A stretch of 64,000 nucleotides of DNA, taken from assembly GCA_030754235.1 (NCBI GenBank), contig JASMAS010000024.1, forward strand, positions 19,398-83,397. The letters run 5' to 3'. The position numbers were made by a program, and so were the translations under genes. This DNA is from Litorilituus sp. GTDB lineage: Bacteria; Pseudomonadota; Gammaproteobacteria; Enterobacterales; Alteromonadaceae. This document shows positions 9,165 through 19,614 of the stretch, piece after piece. The stretch's first letter is position 1. Every line of letters starts with the position of its first letter. The notes beneath the pieces were generated by a model. It ran no database searches. It was not told where the DNA came from and saw nothing but the letters and a program-made list of their open reading frames with translations.

Positions 9165-9731
9165 TTATTGCCAAGACAAAACATTTTCTGTAGCTGTTAA
9201 GCTAACTGCACCTTGTTGTGAATCAGTAACCCATATTGCACTAATCTTTTTGATGTTTGGGTGGTACTCAAATATAGTGACCGCCGCAGAAGAAATGTCA
9301 GTTAATGAGAGGCAGTGTAATGTGTAATCGATGATAACTTCGGTGTGCTCTGTATGAAATGTATGGTTATTGTTAACATCGTTAGTTAAAGGTAACAATG
9401 CGTCCATATTAATGTGAGTATTAATTAATTTACACGACGCTTTAGATAAGGTGATTATGTTATTAATTTCAGTAAAAGTTTTTTTGATTTTATTAAGTTT
9501 AGCTATTTCTTCTGGTGTTTGAGCACGATGCTCAAAACCAACTAGACTATACGCGGGAGCCGTTAAGCTGATTAATAAGTAATTAGTTTCAATAGCTAAG
9601 GTTAATTGAGCCAAGCCATGGACATGTGCATTTTGACTATGATTTGAATGTTCATTTGCTATTGAGGGGCTCGTTATAATTAAATATATGAGTAAAGAAA
9701 TTTTACACATAATAGTAAGTAAAGCGTGCAT
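9165..9731 (-). CDS. zrgA: DUF2796 (ZrgA-like) periplasmic zinc-uptake protein
   Basis: A 188-residue protein with a signal peptide (residues 1-25, ending SPSIA). The mature N-terminus is His-rich (NEHSNHSQNAHVHGLAQL), followed by the DUF2796 hallmark HVHGLAQLTLAIE and ...LVGFEHRAQTPEE. DUF2796 proteins such as Vibrio ZrgA bind zinc in the periplasm and are needed for zinc uptake. More His residues occur in the centre (NNNHTFHTEHTE). It heads the operon with the dihydroorotase paralogue. A strong Zur-like palindrome lies about 300 bases upstream. The gene symbol is by family and context. Confidence 0.8.
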   Translation of the reverse strand: MHALLTIMCKISLLIYLIITSPSIANEHSNHSQNAHVHGLAQLTLAIETNYLLISLTAPAYSLVGFEHRAQTPEEIAKLNKIKKTFTEINNIITLSKASCKLINTHINMDALLPLTNDVNNNHTFHTEHTEVIIDYTLHCLSLTDISSAAVTIFEYHPNIKKISAIWVTDSQQGAVSLTATENVLSWQ

Positions 9732-10026
9732 AAATATAATGTCTCCTAATTCCTAATCATGCAGTCTTATGTAAGCAGTAATCATAAGTCATTGAGTGTT
9801 GTATCGAAGTGCTATGTACTAGATCTTTGTTTAGCTTATTTTGGGATATTATTTTTATTCGAATAACGACAGAGTCCTAATTAGACAGGCCTAGAATTTA
9901 TTTCCATAACTTGCACCATTTTATCCTTTCCATCAATATTCGTTTGTGTTGTATGAAAAAATAGCGACTAAAAGGCAAGATATGTGATCAATATTAAATT
10001 TGGACACACAGCAGGTCATCTCGTTT

Positions 10027-10046
10027 TGTTATGTTATAACATAACA
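10027..10046. promoter_or_regulatory. Zur-like operator, 20-bp perfect palindrome
   Basis: TGTTATGTTATAACATAACA is a perfect 20-base palindrome. It holds two overlapping copies of the Zur core TGTTAT-NNN-ATAACA (10027-10041 and 10032-10046), each differing from TGTTATANTATAACA only in the central bases. It stands in the 557-base divergent gap between the zrgA-like gene (9731) and fadH (10289), about 296 and 243 bases from the two starts. The former is the likelier target by function. Nothing else gene-like is seen in this gap. Confidence 0.65.
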
Positions 10047-10183
10047 CTTATTTGATGAAGAAAAATTTTAAGGATTTTTACTTTTGGATAGAAATAGGAG
10101 GCTATAGTTGACAGTAGAGCCGCTATATTGGAAACAGGTAAAAGCATGGTATCTATCAAAGAGCTAAATCATCACTATAATGA

Positions 10184-12319
<2,136 letters not shown>

Positions 12320-12393
12320 TGCCACTATAGATAATTTATCCAAGCTTATGCATCGAAAAGAGCTGTAGACTTTTATATCTGCTTCAGTAGGTA

Positions 12394-12431
12394 AAAATTG
12401 ATGAATTAACTACTGTAAATTCATCAATTTT
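12394..12431. terminator. Bidirectional terminator between fadH and the LPP20 operon
   Basis: AAAATTGATGAATT (12394-12407) and AATTCATCAATTTT (12418-12431) form a perfect 14-bp stem with a 10-base loop. It begins with an A-run and ends with a T-run, so it can serve both the fadH transcript (+) and the eight-gene operon (-), which converge here. Confidence 0.75.
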
Positions 12432-12461
12432 CATAAAGAGCCTGAATTTGAAAAAGAGAAA

Positions 12462-13046
12462 CTAACTCTGGCCGTTTAGTTTTTTTAGTTCTTTTTCAAG
12501 TTCTTGTGAGGCTTTCTTTGCTCTGAACTCTTCGTAAAGCGCAGCTTTTGAGGTTGGATCAATTTTAGCGCCTGACTTATTCACTAGTTGTTCAAATAAC
12601 TGATCGTTTTTCTTTTCAGATAAAGTGACTAAAGTACATAGCTGTTTTTGCCCATCTATCTTAGCAAACTCTACTTTATCGGCTTTGGAGTTTACCAATG
12701 TTTGCTCTGAAATTTGCTTAGATACTTGTTCAAAGGTACCACCAGTATTTAATTTACCATCTGCTTCAAGTTTACGTTGATACATTTTATCAAGCACACT
12801 GACTTTTAGCTTCAATTGTTGGGATATTTCAGCACGTGCCGTGGCTAAACTTTGCGCTTTGTCTATGGATAAATTACCTGACCATGGTACACAAGAAGCC
12901 GCAGCTAGCGCATTGTCTACATTGGGATTTAATACCCAGCTCGGTACCGAATCTGTTGTTTCAAGTAGGGTTGGCTTTGGTGTAGTTGTGCTGCCGCAGG
13001 CACTGAGTAATAAACAAGCCGTTGCAATGATGAGTTTTTTGTTCAT
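12462..13046 (-). CDS. LPP20-family lipoprotein
   Basis: A 194-residue lipoprotein: signal MNKKLIIATACLLLSAC with the lipidated Cys at 17. Residues about 38-150 look like an LPP20/FlgP-type domain: SVPSWVLNPN, an AAASCVPW strand, then an Ala-rich helix (IDKAQSLATARAEISQQL) followed by CTLVTL. The C-terminus is a charged helix (EEFRAKKASQELEKELKKL) that may form a coiled coil. Its start overlaps the stop of the transglycosylase gene by 4 bases. It is the last of eight coupled genes. LPP20-like lipoproteins include FlgP, which builds the outer-membrane basal disk of sheathed flagella; no flagellar gene is nearby here. Confidence 0.7.
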   Translation of the reverse strand: MNKKLIIATACLLLSACGSTTTPKPTLLETTDSVPSWVLNPNVDNALAAASCVPWSGNLSIDKAQSLATARAEISQQLKLKVSVLDKMYQRKLEADGKLNTGGTFEQVSKQISEQTLVNSKADKVEFAKIDGQKQLCTLVTLSEKKNDQLFEQLVNKSGAKIDPTSKAALYEEFRAKKASQELEKELKKLNGQS

Positions 13047-14191
13047 GTTGATTCCTTGGTAAGTAAATTATTGTAGTATGTTGTTCTTTTAAGTACTTTT
13101 TGTAAATAGTTAACTGTTTCTTGGTGTGGCAAGTTGTCTAGTAATTGAAAATATAGCTGTTGGGATGTTTGTTTGTTGGCAGCCTTCGTTGCCCTTGTTA
13201 ATGAAGTGCTATTGCTGATCGCTCTTGCCACATTGCCTGGGCCTGTATTGTAACCAGCAATAGCCATATACAGTTTATTTTTATTGTCGGTAACATGCTT
13301 AAAATAACGGGACATTAATAGGTGAAGATAGACACTACCCGCTTCGATATTTTGCTCTGCACTGTATAATTGGGTCGGGCTTAGTACTGACATTTTACCG
13401 GTTAAAAATTTTGTAACATCTTTGCCCGCACTGCTCGGTACTATTTGCATTAAACCAAAAGCTGGAATATGAGAACGTGCCAACGGGTTAAAGCTAGACT
13501 CGGTATGAATGATTGCTAGAATTAATGATGTCGGTATATTCCATTTTATTGCCTGTTTTTGTGCTAATGGATAATAACGCTGAGCGTTTTCACTTAATAA
13601 ACTTGGTCTTAAAGGGATGGTGATCACTGTTTTAGCTTGTTGACTTTGGCTAGTAATACGACTTAATTCACCAATATGTTTTTTAGCCAGTAATGGCGTC
13701 GAATTGCTGGTTATGGCTAACTGTTTGTCATTTTTTTCAAGTTGTTCATTTACTGATTGTACAATAGGGTCTTTAGCTAACGTGTCAGAAACTGAGGTAT
13801 TAGTGAGCTTAGAGATCGTTTTTTTTGCTAAGGCTGATACTTGTTCAGAGGTGAGTGATTGATGAACCTCTACCGTGATTGCGCCCGAATCAAAGTCAAC
13901 CGTGGTACGCTGGTTTAAATCATCCGAGTAGCCAACCCATTGCTTTTGACTTGGTAATTTAGGCTGTTGCCATTTTTGGGATATTTTGGCTTTATATTTA
14001 CCTTCAGCTTGTTTCCATGCTTGAACAAATTCAGCAAATTCTTTATCAATGTTTTGTTGATAAGTGGAGAATTCTTGTTGTTGTTGTTTTAGATACTGTT
14101 CAAATTCGACAGCATCCTCATTGTTATGTGCCATAGCGTATGGCGAGAACAAACTAAAAATAGCTAGACAAATTATCAGCTGTTTTTTCAT
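13043..14191 (-). CDS. MltC-like lytic murein transglycosylase
   Basis: A 382-residue exported protein; the signal peptide is residues 1-21 (ending SPYAMA) without a lipobox, unlike E. coli MltC, which is a lipoprotein. Residues about 30-190 resemble the MltC N-terminal domain (DUF3393: FAEFVQAWKQAEGKYK, VDFDSGAITVEV). Residues about 200-380 are an SLT domain with catalytic Glu in IIHTESSFNP, then FGLMQIVPSSAG and IAGYNTGPGNVARA. It cleaves peptidoglycan strands. The gene overlaps its upstream neighbour by 38 bases. A dedicated transglycosylase inside an envelope operon usually opens the cell wall for a trans-periplasmic structure. Confidence 0.85.
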   Translation of the reverse strand: MKKQLIICLAIFSLFSPYAMAHNNEDAVEFEQYLKQQQQEFSTYQQNIDKEFAEFVQAWKQAEGKYKAKISQKWQQPKLPSQKQWVGYSDDLNQRTTVDFDSGAITVEVHQSLTSEQVSALAKKTISKLTNTSVSDTLAKDPIVQSVNEQLEKNDKQLAITSNSTPLLAKKHIGELSRITSQSQQAKTVITIPLRPSLLSENAQRYYPLAQKQAIKWNIPTSLILAIIHTESSFNPLARSHIPAFGLMQIVPSSAGKDVTKFLTGKMSVLSPTQLYSAEQNIEAGSVYLHLLMSRYFKHVTDNKNKLYMAIAGYNTGPGNVARAISNSTSLTRATKAANKQTSQQLYFQLLDNLPHQETVNYLQKVLKRTTYYNNLLTKEST

Positions 14192-14873
14192 CCTGTAATT
14201 CCTTTTGTTTATTCGCAGTATGCTTTAATTGATAACAGCGTTGACTGTCGCACTGCGCTAATATACTGCTTGCCGTTTGATGTTTGCCTTGTTCAAGCCA
14301 AAATTTAGCGACGGTAGCTTTGCTTTCATTTAACAATAAATGATGATTGTTAACTTGCTGCTTGAAAATTTTTTCACCTTTTTGTCCACCTGTTTGGCTG
14401 GCAATGAGTACGATAGCATCATTTTTTGTTGCAGGTATTGACATTGAAATACGCAGCAATGGCTTTAAAAAACTTTTCTTATTTTGAGTTATAGCCCACC
14501 ATGCATTCATCAATGCTAACCTTGCTTTTCCAAGTTCAGCCTGTGTTTCTACAATTTTTCCGGTGCAGCGTAAACTACCTTCTATCTTTTCTTCTTGATA
14601 ATCTGTCAGCTCAGTTGTGGCATAGTTGATGGTATCAGGCAAGGCTAAGTTTAATTCTTTGGCCAGTTGCTGTTGTTTTTGAACTCTAAGTGGGTATGAC
14701 AAGGCTTTTCGACAAGCCTTTGTCCAAAGCTTGGTAGGCAATTGTGCTTTTAAAGGGAATACCTGAGCGGCATTTCCCTTGTTTATCACTTTAAAGTAGG
14801 GCGAATGGTACTCAGTTTCAGCATGTGCTGGTACGGTTATGAGCATCATAGCGATAGCTACTCTTTTGAACAT
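14154..14873 (-). CDS. Unknown periplasmic protein of the LPP20/CsgG-like operon
   Basis: A 239-residue protein with a short signal peptide (MFKRVAIAMMLITVPAHA). The mature protein is mostly helical by appearance, with Leu/Ala-rich segments (ELGKARLALMNAWWAITQ) and a polar C-terminus. Cysteine pairs (TKACRK and SLRCTG; AQCDSQRCYQL) could form disulfides. Repeated short helices around AKFWLEQGKHQTASSILAQC hint at a TPR-like end. No family is recognised. It overlaps the genes on both sides (1 base upstream, 38 bases downstream), so it is a fixed part of the operon. Confidence 0.65.
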   Translation of the reverse strand: MFKRVAIAMMLITVPAHAETEYHSPYFKVINKGNAAQVFPLKAQLPTKLWTKACRKALSYPLRVQKQQQLAKELNLALPDTINYATTELTDYQEEKIEGSLRCTGKIVETQAELGKARLALMNAWWAITQNKKSFLKPLLRISMSIPATKNDAIVLIASQTGGQKGEKIFKQQVNNHHLLLNESKATVAKFWLEQGKHQTASSILAQCDSQRCYQLKHTANKQKELQDEKTADNLSSYF

Positions 14874-16153
14874 TATAAATCGCCTGACTTACTTACTTGA
14901 CCTGATGCGGCTCGAGTGTTTTTTCCCTTTTCGCTTTGGCCACTATGAGCATTTATTTTATGCGTAGTTTTTGCTCGGCTTGTGCTTGAAGAGTTCATTT
15001 GCTTGTTTGATTTTTGCGCGGTTTTTTCAAGGCTAGGAGCATAAACGGCTACAGTATATTGCCAGTTACCATCATTTGACACGAAGCTTTTTGTTGAAAC
15101 GCCCGGCGGTAATTTTCCTTGGGTTAGTGTTGAATAGTCATCGGTGGTTTTGAGTTGATTGATAAAGGTAGATTGCTCCTCATCTAAGACGGCTACTTGT
15201 GTTGGGTCTAATGTCTCTGGAGCGTAGTTAAACTGAGTGTTTTTATCCATTTGTTTCTCATCGAAGCTGCCATCCCAATAAACTTTTTCACCTTTTAGCG
15301 TACCTAATAAAGCAGAACGAGCGCGCGTTTCAGATTGGCGTTTAGCGACTGTTTTAAGTTTTCTGGATAGGGTTTTGTTTTTGTTGGTTCTAACAATTGC
15401 TGAGCCAAACCCCATCACGTAATTTTCGCCGGTTTCTGGGTTGGTCAGTACCTTGGCGCCCACTGGCGGTAAAATACCACTTTTCAAGTCACTAACAATG
15501 TGTTTAAAAATTTGGTTTGGCGCTGTTGTTACTGCTACGGCACCTGCTTGTTGTCTTATTTGTGCTCGAGTTTTGGGTGTTGAAATTAAGCTTACACGAA
15601 CCAGCTTTTCATCAATGTCATCATCAACATCAAAAGTGACATAACCAGCTAAAGACCCTGAGACACTCTCTACACAAGATTCTGTTTGTCTATCACCTGT
15701 ATTGGCAACACTTTCATTGCCACTATCAATAACATCCATACTTGCAGAAGCCACATTGCTACAAATTAAAGAAACCCCTTTCATGTTGGCAACGAACTGT
15801 TTTTTGGCGATAAGGAAGGCTTTGTTATAAGCGCCACGCTTTGATAATAGGCTGGCATTGTAGTTGTTAAAATTTTGATAACTGGCACTACCAACGGACA
15901 GAATGCCCATACCAGAGCCAACTTTGATCATTTTGATGCCGTCTTCTTCCTCTTCAATGAGTGTTTGATGGGCAACAGCGACGGTAGTGACATCATCTGT
16001 GCCAATTACTACATCGCCTTTTACGGTTACTTTATCGGCATTAGGAATGCTTTGCCCGGGTTCAGCTGGAATAAGATCGCTTAAATCAAAACTTTCACTG
16101 GCATAAGTGGGTAGCGATATGGCTAGGGCTAAAGTAAGTATTTTAAATTTCAT
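14873..16153 (-). CDS. Exported protein with an LPP20/FlgT-type helix and basic tail (DUF6844-like)
   Basis: A 426-residue protein with a signal peptide (residues 1-18, ending PTYA). The start of the mature chain is acidic (SFDLSDLIPAEPGQ). Residues about 110-200 hold the pattern seen in LPP20 and FlgT N-domains: KRGAYNKAFLIAKKQFVAN followed by strands ending LVRVSLIST. Residues about 240-345 include a conserved-looking GFGSAIVRTNKNKTLSR and YWDGSFDE. The last 50 residues are low-complexity, rich in Ser, Thr and Lys, and probably unstructured. It resembles proteins labelled DUF6844, though I cannot check. The gene sits 8 bases after the preceding one in the operon. Confidence 0.65.
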   Translation of the reverse strand: MKFKILTLALAISLPTYASESFDLSDLIPAEPGQSIPNADKVTVKGDVVIGTDDVTTVAVAHQTLIEEEEDGIKMIKVGSGMGILSVGSASYQNFNNYNASLLSKRGAYNKAFLIAKKQFVANMKGVSLICSNVASASMDVIDSGNESVANTGDRQTESCVESVSGSLAGYVTFDVDDDIDEKLVRVSLISTPKTRAQIRQQAGAVAVTTAPNQIFKHIVSDLKSGILPPVGAKVLTNPETGENYVMGFGSAIVRTNKNKTLSRKLKTVAKRQSETRARSALLGTLKGEKVYWDGSFDEKQMDKNTQFNYAPETLDPTQVAVLDEEQSTFINQLKTTDDYSTLTQGKLPPGVSTKSFVSNDGNWQYTVAVYAPSLEKTAQKSNKQMNSSSTSRAKTTHKINAHSGQSEKGKNTRAASGQVSKSGDL

Positions 16154-16161
16154 TATAATCC

Positions 16162-17529
16162 TTAATTAAATATTATTGTTTGGTCATCAATTACCTGTCC
16201 ATTTGGTAATGAAGATTTGCTAATGGCAGCTAAGGAGTTTTGCAGTATTGAAACTAACTCGCCTGTGTCTCCGGCATAACGAACACTTGCCACTAGGTAT
16301 TGATTTTTAGTGAATATTGCCACATCTTTTATCCCCCCTATGGTTGAGATAACCGAATGTATCATTTCAGGCTGTTCTAAATGATTTGAGTGTATTTTTA
16401 TTTCTCGCACTAAACCGCCTTGGCTGACAATATTAATAAAGGCTTTGCTCAAAACTTTTTGTAAATCTTGTAATTGCTTTGGCATTTCAAAAGCGACTCG
16501 TGTTAAATCATCTAACACATGGTTGGAGTAGGGGAGCGCTGCTAAACTAGGGTCGTTTTGCCACCGCCCATAAAGGTTATCAGCTAAATCTCTCACTTCA
16601 ACCGTCAATGACAAACGTTTACTATTAGCAGAGCCCGTTAACTTATGCTTAGCAATCACTTGTAGGCTAGCGCCTGCACCTGACTCAATACCTTGTTCAG
16701 ACAACCAAGTTTTTAAAATAGGCTCTAGAGTATCAGGAGCTAACACTTTCACTCTAGGTGAACCTATTTGGGTAAGGAAATCGGATGACTGAGCAATGAA
16801 TGGTGACTTTTCAACAACCACTTGCAAGGTGACCTGCAAACCACCATTGTCAAGATTTTTTGAGGCCAATGGCTGCCAGGATTTTACCAAACCTGCACTT
16901 CGACTAGATAATTGCTGGCTCATTAAATCCTTAATGGCATTATATTCATCACCATTGCTAATTTGCATTATGTTTTGTGATGATTGCATAGCGTTTTGAT
17001 TAAGGTAGACACCAACCACGCGAGAAATAGCACGTCTAAGAGCGTCCTGTTCAGCATGTTGTCGGGCTGAACTACCGGATTTAGACCATCCTTCGCCAAT
17101 AACGGTTACTGTGACTGTTGGGTTATCGTCATCCCATTCTAATGAGTCATTATCACCATTCTCTTGTGGAAAGTGATGAATGTTAAGGGCAACTTCTATA
17201 CAGGTGTCATTGCCTTGGATATAAGGTTGGCCAAGGTCAAGTTGCATTCTGCCGTTACTCAACCCCTCTAATATATTGCTGCGATAAGTGCTGTAAACCT
17301 GATTAAGATTTACATCAATACTTTCCTTATTATCACCAAAGTCGAGTAGTTTATTGCCTTTAATAAAACGGCCTAACTCAGCCGCTGCATTGTCACTTGC
17401 TTGTGTGATAGCTCCTTGTCCTCTACCGTAAGCACAAGCGCTAGTGCTAATGTTGCCGTCTTTTAAAACAGCAACTTCACTAAAACTTGCAAAACTAATT
17501 AGCAAACATGGAAAAATGAATTTCCTCAT
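16162..17529 (-). CDS. FlgT-like exported protein
   Basis: A 455-residue protein with a signal peptide (about residues 1-18). It has two stretches of the LPP20/FlgT N-domain type: AITQASDNAAAELGRF (about 40-56) and the clearer VIGEGWSKSGSSARQHAEQD then ALRRAISRVVGVYLN (about 138-175). The latter is followed by a strand run ending GLQVTLQVVVEKSPF. Residues about 265-350 resemble a TolB-N/CsgG-like module, and the C-terminus (about 380-450) a small alpha/beta domain. The FlgT likeness is by pattern only; flagellar FlgT forms the H ring in Vibrio. It overlaps the CsgG-like gene by 4 bases. The function in this operon is unknown. Confidence 0.6.
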   Translation of the reverse strand: MRKFIFPCLLISFASFSEVAVLKDGNISTSACAYGRGQGAITQASDNAAAELGRFIKGNKLLDFGDNKESIDVNLNQVYSTYRSNILEGLSNGRMQLDLGQPYIQGNDTCIEVALNIHHFPQENGDNDSLEWDDDNPTVTVTVIGEGWSKSGSSARQHAEQDALRRAISRVVGVYLNQNAMQSSQNIMQISNGDEYNAIKDLMSQQLSSRSAGLVKSWQPLASKNLDNGGLQVTLQVVVEKSPFIAQSSDFLTQIGSPRVKVLAPDTLEPILKTWLSEQGIESGAGASLQVIAKHKLTGSANSKRLSLTVEVRDLADNLYGRWQNDPSLAALPYSNHVLDDLTRVAFEMPKQLQDLQKVLSKAFINIVSQGGLVREIKIHSNHLEQPEMIHSVISTIGGIKDVAIFTKNQYLVASVRYAGDTGELVSILQNSLAAISKSSLPNGQVIDDQTIIFN

Positions 17530-18656
17530 GTTCTATTCTCTAAAAAGCTAGCGGGTGTGCCAACAGATACCGCGAAAATTTTAGCACCATTGTGAGGGCG
17601 GAAAATACCAGAACCTGCTTGCTGTTTAATTGATTTTGCTAAGTTACTGTTTTTCCACTTTACAATTTTACCGCTAGCACTTTGCTTTGATGGCGTTACT
17701 TTGGCGACGCCAATAGGTTCAACAAAGCCAGCTTCATATTGGAATATCACCATAGTTTCATCGACTAAAACACCGGCATTTTGACCTCGATCTAAACTCA
17801 GTTGATCGCCTTTAATACCTAAAACCTGAGCAGTTGAAGGCATTTCGCTCAACATTCGCGTTAAGAAAATATCAAAACCACGGCTGGCCATATCAGAAAT
17901 CATCGCTTGTACTACTAATGGATCCGAGAAGTTAAAACCGCTGTAGTAACGACCGTTTACAATAACTACATTCAATTCATCTCTACTGTTAACCACATCC
18001 GCAGACTTGACGCGAATTTTACCAATGTTTGGGTGTGACATTTTCTCTTTAGTAAAAGGGTCTATAACGGCTGAAGTCATTTCTAAGGTATAGTCCATCA
18101 CGCCAGAAGTCTGCGCATAGAAGGTGTCAACAGTTTTTGTGGTATCAATTTTTACAATAAAATCAGGCGCTAATATTTTTTGCTGAGCAGCTCGTTTGGC
18201 ATATGCTGATGCACCTTGCTCTGCTAAATAGGTGGCTTGTTCTTGCCCTATTGCTTGATCATCACGAGTGATAATTCTAAAGCGACTTAATCCTGCCAGT
18301 TGGTTTTCAAGCATTTTAACAAGCTCTAAATTGTTTACCTGCTTAACATGCTCTAAACCTTTACCTTTGCCGGCAGTGCTGTTGTTATCAAAATAGATTC
18401 TGACGATAGGTTTTTTTAATGGGCAGCCTTCATTTTCTTTTTGTCGGTCAAAAGTACAGCGCTCTAAGCCTTGAGTGTCAAAATAGGCCGGAACGGTAAT
18501 ATCATCATCAGAAAAGTTATAGGCATTTTTTGCGATTGAAGCACTTGATGCTTTATTTTTTACGATAATTTTTTGTGTTTGACTACTTGGACCTGTGCTT
18601 TGACAGCCGGTTACTAAGGTGGCAAGAATGGCGCTCACTAGGATTTTTTTTAACAT
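17526..18656 (-). CDS. CsgG/TolB-like lipoprotein with FlgT-C-like end
   Basis: The track ORF starts at 18689; the ATG at 18656 is preferred because it begins a lipoprotein signal (MLKKILVSAILATLVTGC) and removes a 29-base overlap with the gene upstream. The 376-residue product has a domain (about 75-270) with the CsgG/TolB-N pattern: LVKMLENQLAGLSRFRIITR, an Ala-rich helix (GASAYAKRAAQQKILAPDF), then IVKIDTTKTVD and YTLEMTSAVIDP. CsgG forms the curli export channel in the outer membrane. The end (about 285-365: QLSLDRGQNAGVLVDETMVI) looks like the FlgT C-domain SH3-type barrel. No curli genes are near. Pore formation is a guess; the fold likeness is moderate. Confidence 0.65.
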   Translation of the reverse strand: MLKKILVSAILATLVTGCQSTGPSSQTQKIIVKNKASSASIAKNAYNFSDDDITVPAYFDTQGLERCTFDRQKENEGCPLKKPIVRIYFDNNSTAGKGKGLEHVKQVNNLELVKMLENQLAGLSRFRIITRDDQAIGQEQATYLAEQGASAYAKRAAQQKILAPDFIVKIDTTKTVDTFYAQTSGVMDYTLEMTSAVIDPFTKEKMSHPNIGKIRVKSADVVNSRDELNVVIVNGRYYSGFNFSDPLVVQAMISDMASRGFDIFLTRMLSEMPSTAQVLGIKGDQLSLDRGQNAGVLVDETMVIFQYEAGFVEPIGVAKVTPSKQSASGKIVKWKNSNLAKSIKQQAGSGIFRPHNGAKIFAVSVGTPASFLENRT

Positions 18657-18660
18657 ATGA

Positions 18661-19614
18661 CTAATATTCCTCGAGATGGTGTTGGTCATTTTTGCTGAAC
18701 AAAATATGACCTTTTGAAGTTTTAATTAAGTGGGCAATAGCCTCAATGGCTTTTTGTTTTGCCGCGCTAAACGAAGGTGCACTTCGTTGTGCTTTAAGGC
18801 TATTGCTAAATAAAATACGGTAAGGTGGTTTACTCTCAAGTAGCTCTAACGATAGCAAAGCTTTAACAGTGTACTTACCTGCCTTTTTAGCTGACTTGGT
18901 TTTTATTGATGGTTGTAACCAATAAATCTTTCCTGCACCGCCAACTAGATGTTGGTTAATGCTCGTCGCGATTGTTTGCAGCTCATGGGAGGCTTGTACT
19001 TCAATAATGGCTTTATTGTTTAGGGCTACAGTTAATTGTTGCCATTGCTTAAATTTTTGCCACAATCCAGAATTAAGTGTCTTCTGCTCATTTAGCGCGG
19101 TTAATAAACTAAGCTGATTTTCAATTTTAGCTTGTTTTGCTTGTTGTTTTATCGCCCAAACCCGTTGTTGCCATAATGGCTGATGAAACAATTGTTTTGA
19201 GCTTGATATGTTATTGAAAAATGTTGTCAGGCGTGTGCTTAAATTATTAGTAAACTGCTGCCTAGGTAGTTTTAGTAATACGGCTACTTGGTTATTTTCA
19301 AATGCTTTGTCAGTAACGGAAACCAAGTTTAATGGAATTGATTCAGTGTTTAATTCAATTTTTTGTGATAAAGAAGAGTTGCTTTTATTATCTTTTTTTG
19401 AGATAGAGACAAGAGAGTGAGAATTAACGCTAGCTTGAAGCTGTTGGCTTAAATCATCAAAAGCCATTTTTTTAGCTAACGTTTCACTATGTGCTACGCC
19501 CACAGCGCAAAAGTTTTTGTCAGCACAGTTTGCATGATAGACCCAATTCGGCCAAGCAAAAGCTTTAGCCGACATTGAGCATATTAATAGTAGTAATAGA
19601 CTAACCGCGCGCAT
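18661..19614 (-). CDS. LPP20-like exported protein
   Basis: A 317-residue protein with a signal peptide (MRAVSLLLLLICSMSAKAFA). The mature N-terminus WPNWVYHANCADKNFCAVGV followed by SETLAKKMAFDDLSQQLQAS is the LPP20/FlgP pattern (W-W, a Gly after a strand, then an amphipathic Ala-rich helix). Two Cys residues there may pair. The rest has Lys/Gln-rich helices and another strand-helix unit near the C-terminus (RILFSNSLKAQRSAPSFSAA). The gene overlaps its upstream neighbour by 14 bases and lies 4 bases from the CsgG-like gene. Confidence 0.65.
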   Translation of the reverse strand: MRAVSLLLLLICSMSAKAFAWPNWVYHANCADKNFCAVGVAHSETLAKKMAFDDLSQQLQASVNSHSLVSISKKDNKSNSSLSQKIELNTESIPLNLVSVTDKAFENNQVAVLLKLPRQQFTNNLSTRLTTFFNNISSSKQLFHQPLWQQRVWAIKQQAKQAKIENQLSLLTALNEQKTLNSGLWQKFKQWQQLTVALNNKAIIEVQASHELQTIATSINQHLVGGAGKIYWLQPSIKTKSAKKAGKYTVKALLSLELLESKPPYRILFSNSLKAQRSAPSFSAAKQKAIEAIAHLIKTSKGHILFSKNDQHHLEEY

